18,703 bases of DNA. Origin: Legionella genomosp. 1 (lineage in GTDB: Bacteria > Pseudomonadota > Gammaproteobacteria > Legionellales > Legionellaceae). The notes beneath the pieces are model-generated. The model ran no database searches and was not told the DNA's origin. It saw nothing but the letters and a program-made list of their open reading frames with translations. The translations under genes and the position numbers were made by a program. Below, in pieces: positions 14,962 to 18,703 of the stretch. Position 1 is the stretch's first letter, and every line of letters begins with the position of its first letter. The stretch is taken from the NCBI GenBank assembly GCA_945901965.1, contig CAMDMN010000012.1, positions 1-18,703 on the forward strand, written 5' to 3'.

Positions 14962-17709
14962 GTGGTAAGAACATTATTAGGACTTCCTAATCAACAAGAA
15001 TGGACATACATTAGAAAAGATGGTTCGCGTATTACCGTAATGTTAGCTATTACTGCTTTATATAATCAAAAAAAACAAATTACTGGTTTTCTTGGTATCG
15101 CTTCAGATTTATCTTTGCAACTGAAAATGCAATCCGATCTGCAAATGGCAAGGGATGAACTTAGTATTGCGATTGACTTGGCTAAAATTGGAATATGGTC
15201 TTGGAACCCACAAAATAATGCATTGTATTGGAATGATAGGATGTTTGAAATTTATCAACAACCTATTGCATTGCGTGAAAATGGCTTAAATTATGAACAT
15301 TGGCGGATGAGGCTATATGCGGATGATGCTGAAAAAGCTGAAAAAAATTTAAGCGACGCGGTAAAAGGGCTTGGTGATTTTGATGAAGTATTTCGCATAG
15401 TTTGGCCTAATGGTGAAATTAGGTATGTTAAGGGCGCAGCTAAAGTAAGGCGAGATGCTAACGGAAATGCTTTATCTGTAACCGGGTTGAATCTAGATAT
15501 TACTACGGAAATTAATCATCAAGAGATGTTACTTATAGACAAAAAACGTTCTGAGGAGGCAAATCGGGCAAAGTCGGCTTTTATTGCAAATATGAGTCAT
15601 GAAATTAGAACTCCGATGAACGCTATTATTGGTTTGTTACAATTATTGCGTAAAACATCACTAACTTCACATCAAATAGATTATGTGCGTCAGTTACAGT
15701 TATCGGGTGATAATTTATTATTAATTATAAACGACATTCTTGATCTTTCAAAAATTGAAGCTAATAAATTATTGCTTGATATTACTTTAGTTAATCTCGA
15801 AAAAATATTACATGATATGTCGTCAGTTCTTTCGATTAATATTGGGAATAAAGATATTGAACTTTTATTTAATCTTCCCTCAACTTTACCTCAGTGTGTT
15901 TTCGCCGATGGTTTAAGATTACAGCAAATTTTGCTTAATTTATTAAGTAATGCAATTAAATTTACTGAGAAAGGAGAAATAATTTTTTCAGTGTTACCTA
16001 ATGCGATTAAAAATAAAAAAGTGACGCTTGAGTTTTCAGTTAGGGATACTGGGATAGGGATTTCTCCTGAACAATTAAATATTATTTTTGATGCTTTCTC
16101 ACAGGCAGAAAGTAGCATTACTCGACGTTTTGGAGGAACTGGGCTTGGGCTTACTATTACTAAACGATTGATTAAATTAATGGGTGGGGAATTATTTGTT
16201 GAATCTAAGCCAAATCTGGGTAGTAATTTTCATTTCAGTTTAAATTTTCCGATTGGAACGCCTAAGCAATGTGAAAAAATAAAGAGAATAAATAATAAAC
16301 TACGCTCTTTGAAATGCTTATTGGTTGATGATAATTCAAATGCTAGAAAAATTATTGGTGATATGATGCGCGCCTTTGGATGGGTAGTTCTGGAGGCTTC
16401 AAGCGGAACTAAAGCCCTTAATAAAATACTAAAGAGTGATTTAAGTCATCCATTTGATATTATTTATATTGATTATCGAATGCCTGAGCTTGATGGATGG
16501 GAAACCTGTAAACGTATTCGAGATTTAAAAATTAATAGATCTGTCAAACTGATCATAATGTCTCAAATTTATGATAGTAATCATTTGGAAGAGTTACAAA
16601 AAGATAATTTGCTTAAAATAGATGGTTATTTGCTTAAACCCGCGACCTCATCTTCTTTATTTGATTCTGCTGCTAATATTTATTTACCTGTAAGTTCAAC
16701 AAATGAGATGGACTTAGAGTCAACTAGTATGGCTCGGCGTTTAAATGGAATTAGAATATTATTGGTTGAGGATAATCTAACCAATCAAATTGTTGCACAT
16801 GATTTATTAGTTAGCGAAGGAGCTGATGTATCTATTAGTGGAGATTCATTTAATGTTTTAAATGAAATTGAAGCAGCAGATCCTTTGTTTGATTTGGTCA
16901 TAATGGATATTCAAATGCCAGGGATGGATGGCTATGTATTAACAAAAAAAATTCGCACAAAATATTCAATGGAAATATTGCCGATTATTGCAATGTCTGC
17001 GAATACTTTTGAAGAGAGTCGAGACAAAGCTATTAAAGTTGGGATGAATGACTTTGTTTCTAAGCCATTTCACTTGGATGAATTAGTTGCAAAAATTTTG
17101 CAATACACGAAAAGTATTATGATTACTGAAGGTCATCAAAATTTTGATGAAAAAGATGCTTTAAATCGGTTTCGCGGAAATAAAGAAATTTATGCTCGCA
17201 CCTTGGCAGCTTTCATTCAAGATGTTAAAAAATTGCTAAATGAATTGCCGCCATTGCTCCCTGGTGATAATGATGAGCAGTTTAATCGAACACTTCATAC
17301 CTTAAAGGGATTAGCATCCACCGTTGGTGCTAATGCTCTTTTTACCATTGCTAATGACGTTTATCAGCAATTTAAGAAAGGCTTATTAACCAATAAAGAG
17401 TGGCATAGATTTCATCGTGAATTGAATAATATTAGTTTAGAAGCTATTTTATGGGCAGAAAATATCCTTAAAAAATCACCAGTTAAATCCAATAAATTGC
17501 CATTAGTAGTTAATAAACTGCATTTATTTAAAAAGTTAATTCCATATTTAGAGACGAATAATATGAAGGCGTTAGGATTATATGCTGAGTTAAAACAAGA
17601 AATTGGAACAGATGAGATCCTTGACGAGGCTATTGAAAGTCTTAATTTCAAAGCAGCTATAGCGCGCTGTCAATTTCTCATAAAAGAAAATAATGAGGGA
17701 GCCTCATGA
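14962..17709 (+). CDS. Hybrid sensor histidine kinase, PAS-HisKA-HATPase-REC-REC-Hpt
   Basis: This cytoplasmic phosphorelay kinase fits the unorthodox BarA/ArcB-like plan but shows no membrane helices. Numbering is from GTG 14962, which lies inside a PAS domain, so it is probably not the ancestral start; the frame is open upstream to the TAA at 14929. The order is: remainder of the first PAS with its C-terminal PAC motif (1-55), a second PAS of the PAS_3 type (about 68-182), HisKA with phospho-acceptor H213 in NMSHEIRTPMNA, HATPase with N330, DTGIGI (362-367) and GGTGLGL (391-397), REC1 (D456, D457, phospho-site D504, K559), REC2 (E603, D604, phospho-site D649, K701), and an Hpt domain with H779 in HTLKGLASTVGA. 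All relay residues are present. The stop overlaps the next start (ATGA), so the REC-GGDEF protein is a likely output partner. The signal sensed is unknown. Confidence 0.88.
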   Translation: MVRTLLGLPNQQEWTYIRKDGSRITVMLAITALYNQKKQITGFLGIASDLSLQLKMQSDLQMARDELSIAIDLAKIGIWSWNPQNNALYWNDRMFEIYQQPIALRENGLNYEHWRMRLYADDAEKAEKNLSDAVKGLGDFDEVFRIVWPNGEIRYVKGAAKVRRDANGNALSVTGLNLDITTEINHQEMLLIDKKRSEEANRAKSAFIANMSHEIRTPMNAIIGLLQLLRKTSLTSHQIDYVRQLQLSGDNLLLIINDILDLSKIEANKLLLDITLVNLEKILHDMSSVLSINIGNKDIELLFNLPSTLPQCVFADGLRLQQILLNLLSNAIKFTEKGEIIFSVLPNAIKNKKVTLEFSVRDTGIGISPEQLNIIFDAFSQAESSITRRFGGTGLGLTITKRLIKLMGGELFVESKPNLGSNFHFSLNFPIGTPKQCEKIKRINNKLRSLKCLLVDDNSNARKIIGDMMRAFGWVVLEASSGTKALNKILKSDLSHPFDIIYIDYRMPELDGWETCKRIRDLKINRSVKLIIMSQIYDSNHLEELQKDNLLKIDGYLLKPATSSSLFDSAANIYLPVSSTNEMDLESTSMARRLNGIRILLVEDNLTNQIVAHDLLVSEGADVSISGDSFNVLNEIEAADPLFDLVIMDIQMPGMDGYVLTKKIRTKYSMEILPIIAMSANTFEESRDKAIKVGMNDFVSKPFHLDELVAKILQYTKSIMITEGHQNFDEKDALNRFRGNKEIYARTLAAFIQDVKKLLNELPPLLPGDNDEQFNRTLHTLKGLASTVGANALFTIANDVYQQFKKGLLTNKEWHRFHRELNNISLEAILWAENILKKSPVKSNKLPLVVNKLHLFKKLIPYLETNNMKALGLYAELKQEIGTDEILDEAIESLNFKAAIARCQFLIKENNEGAS

Positions 17710-18641
17710 AAAAAACAGGAAATTTATTTAAGTTGATTCTACCGAAAGCGCATCCTCGTTTATTAATAGTAGATGATCAACCAATAAATATTCACCTAAT
17801 GAGTCAAGTATTTCCATCTGATTATGAAATATTTATCGCTACTAATGGCGAACAAGCCTTAGAAATTTGTGCGAAATCACCACCTGATCTAATCCTATTA
17901 GATATTGTTATGCCAGGAATTAGCGGGTTGGAGGTTTGTCGTATTTTAAAAGCCAACCAGGACACAAGCGACATTCCAATAATTTTCATCACAACCATTC
18001 AATCTACGGAAGAAGAAACCGCCTGCTGGGAGGCGGGTGGAGTGGATTTTGTTAGAAAACCTGTAAATCTTACGACACTGCTTAATCGAGTAAACTCTCA
18101 TCTTACATTAAAATTTCAAAATGAGTATTTACGAGAGTTGGCATTAATTGATGGGTTAACCAATATTGCTAATCGACGTGCTTTTGATAAGCGTATTAAC
18201 CTTGAATTTTATCGTGCTAAGCGCCTAAAAACTTCTTTAGGCATAATCATTATAGATGTTGATTTTTTTAAAAATTATAATGACAAATATGGCCATCAAG
18301 CAGGGGATGAATGTTTATGTAAAATTGCAGCTGTATTGCAATCAACGCTGAGTCGTTCCACCGACTTAGTTGCCCGCTATGGTGGTGAAGAGTTTATTTG
18401 TTTAATCCCTGATATTGATAAAAAAAATGCTCTATTTATTGCTGAAAAACTTCGTGGCGCTGTGGAAAATTTAAAAATAAAAAACACAGAGTCACCGGTG
18501 GCGCCAGTTGTTACCGTTAGTATTGGGCTAGCTATTTATCCTGATGATTCTTGTAACCCACATTCCGCACCCATTTTTATGAATAAACACTCCAATATTT
18601 TTCACCCAGACAATCAAGTATTATTTTCTGTCGCGAGTTGA
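17706..18641 (+). CDS. REC-GGDEF response regulator, diguanylate cyclase with truncated C-terminus
   Basis: This 311-residue PleD-like response regulator is predicted to make cyclic di-GMP when phosphorylated. The REC domain (about 17-135) has D23, D24, phospho-acceptor D66 in LILLDIVMPG, and K118 in RKP. The GGDEF domain begins LIDGLTNIANRRAFD (DGLTN at 149-153), has metal-binding D184 in IIIDVDFF and the active GGEEF at 226-230, and carries the inhibitory I-site RSTD at 217-220, five residues upstream. After TVSIGLAIYPDD (about 280) the usual AD-x-ALY-x-AK and GRN end of the fold is absent. It is replaced by about 30 unrelated residues (SCNPHSAPIF to LFSVAS). No other frame restores it before the window ends. 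The gene overlaps the kinase by 4 bp, implying coupled translation. Activity is uncertain because of the lost terminal helix. Confidence 0.85.
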   Translation: MKKTGNLFKLILPKAHPRLLIVDDQPINIHLMSQVFPSDYEIFIATNGEQALEICAKSPPDLILLDIVMPGISGLEVCRILKANQDTSDIPIIFITTIQSTEEETACWEAGGVDFVRKPVNLTTLLNRVNSHLTLKFQNEYLRELALIDGLTNIANRRAFDKRINLEFYRAKRLKTSLGIIIIDVDFFKNYNDKYGHQAGDECLCKIAAVLQSTLSRSTDLVARYGGEEFICLIPDIDKKNALFIAEKLRGAVENLKIKNTESPVAPVVTVSIGLAIYPDDSCNPHSAPIFMNKHSNIFHPDNQVLFSVAS

Positions 18642-18703
18642 TATTTAGAACCACTTTTATTTCCTGCTTAATACAAAGCTCATGGATCCCCATAAAGCAC
18701 CAA

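Noticed and set aside
18642..18703. Possible start of another gene at the right edge
   Set aside because: Only 62 bp remain and no ribosome site, conserved peptide or repeat can be recognised on either strand.

Overview
The window looks like chromosomal DNA of an AT-rich gammaproteobacterium, most likely Legionella or a close relative (order Legionellales). The proteobacterial sdhCDAB-sucABCD block is followed by pdxH and a small protein that I read, from memory and without a search, as the Legionella transmission-trait regulator LetE. Base composition is uniformly low in GC. No tRNA, rRNA, CRISPR array, transposase or phage gene was seen, so most of the window is ordinary core chromosome.

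Layout, left to right. 1-1170 (-): a DUF945/YdgA-type envelope protein that runs off the left edge. 1401-2693 (-): a 12-helix MFS transporter. 2879-3277 (+): a small SseB-N-like protein. 3363-3725 (-): the LetE-like protein, with a ribosome-modulation-factor-like motif. The last two genes converge on a perfect 21-bp inverted repeat. 3911-4558 (-): pdxH. 4629-4794: two adjacent palindromic repeats. 4802-14206 (-): one long operon, sdhC-sdhD-sdhA-sdhB-sucA-sucB-sucC-sucD, which encodes succinate dehydrogenase, the E1 and E2 subunits of 2-oxoglutarate dehydrogenase, and succinyl-CoA synthetase. These carry 2-oxoglutarate through succinyl-CoA and succinate to fumarate. The shared E3 subunit (lpd) is not in the window.

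14210-14649 is a divergent intergenic region. It holds a candidate sdh promoter and a nested palindrome of about 180 bp. 14650-18641 (+) is a two-component/c-di-GMP module: a PAS-PAS-HisKA-HATPase-REC-REC-Hpt hybrid kinase whose first PAS domain is cut by an in-frame TAA, followed with a 4-bp overlap by a REC-GGDEF response regulator. The GGDEF domain has intact catalytic and I-site motifs but loses its last conserved helix and ends in an unrelated tail. This right-hand module has two lesions in adjacent genes and is the most unusual part of the window.

Several automatic start sites were moved because a Shine-Dalgarno sequence and family length favour an internal ATG: sucA at 10939, sdhA at 13488, sdhD at 13838, and possibly sdhC at 14206.
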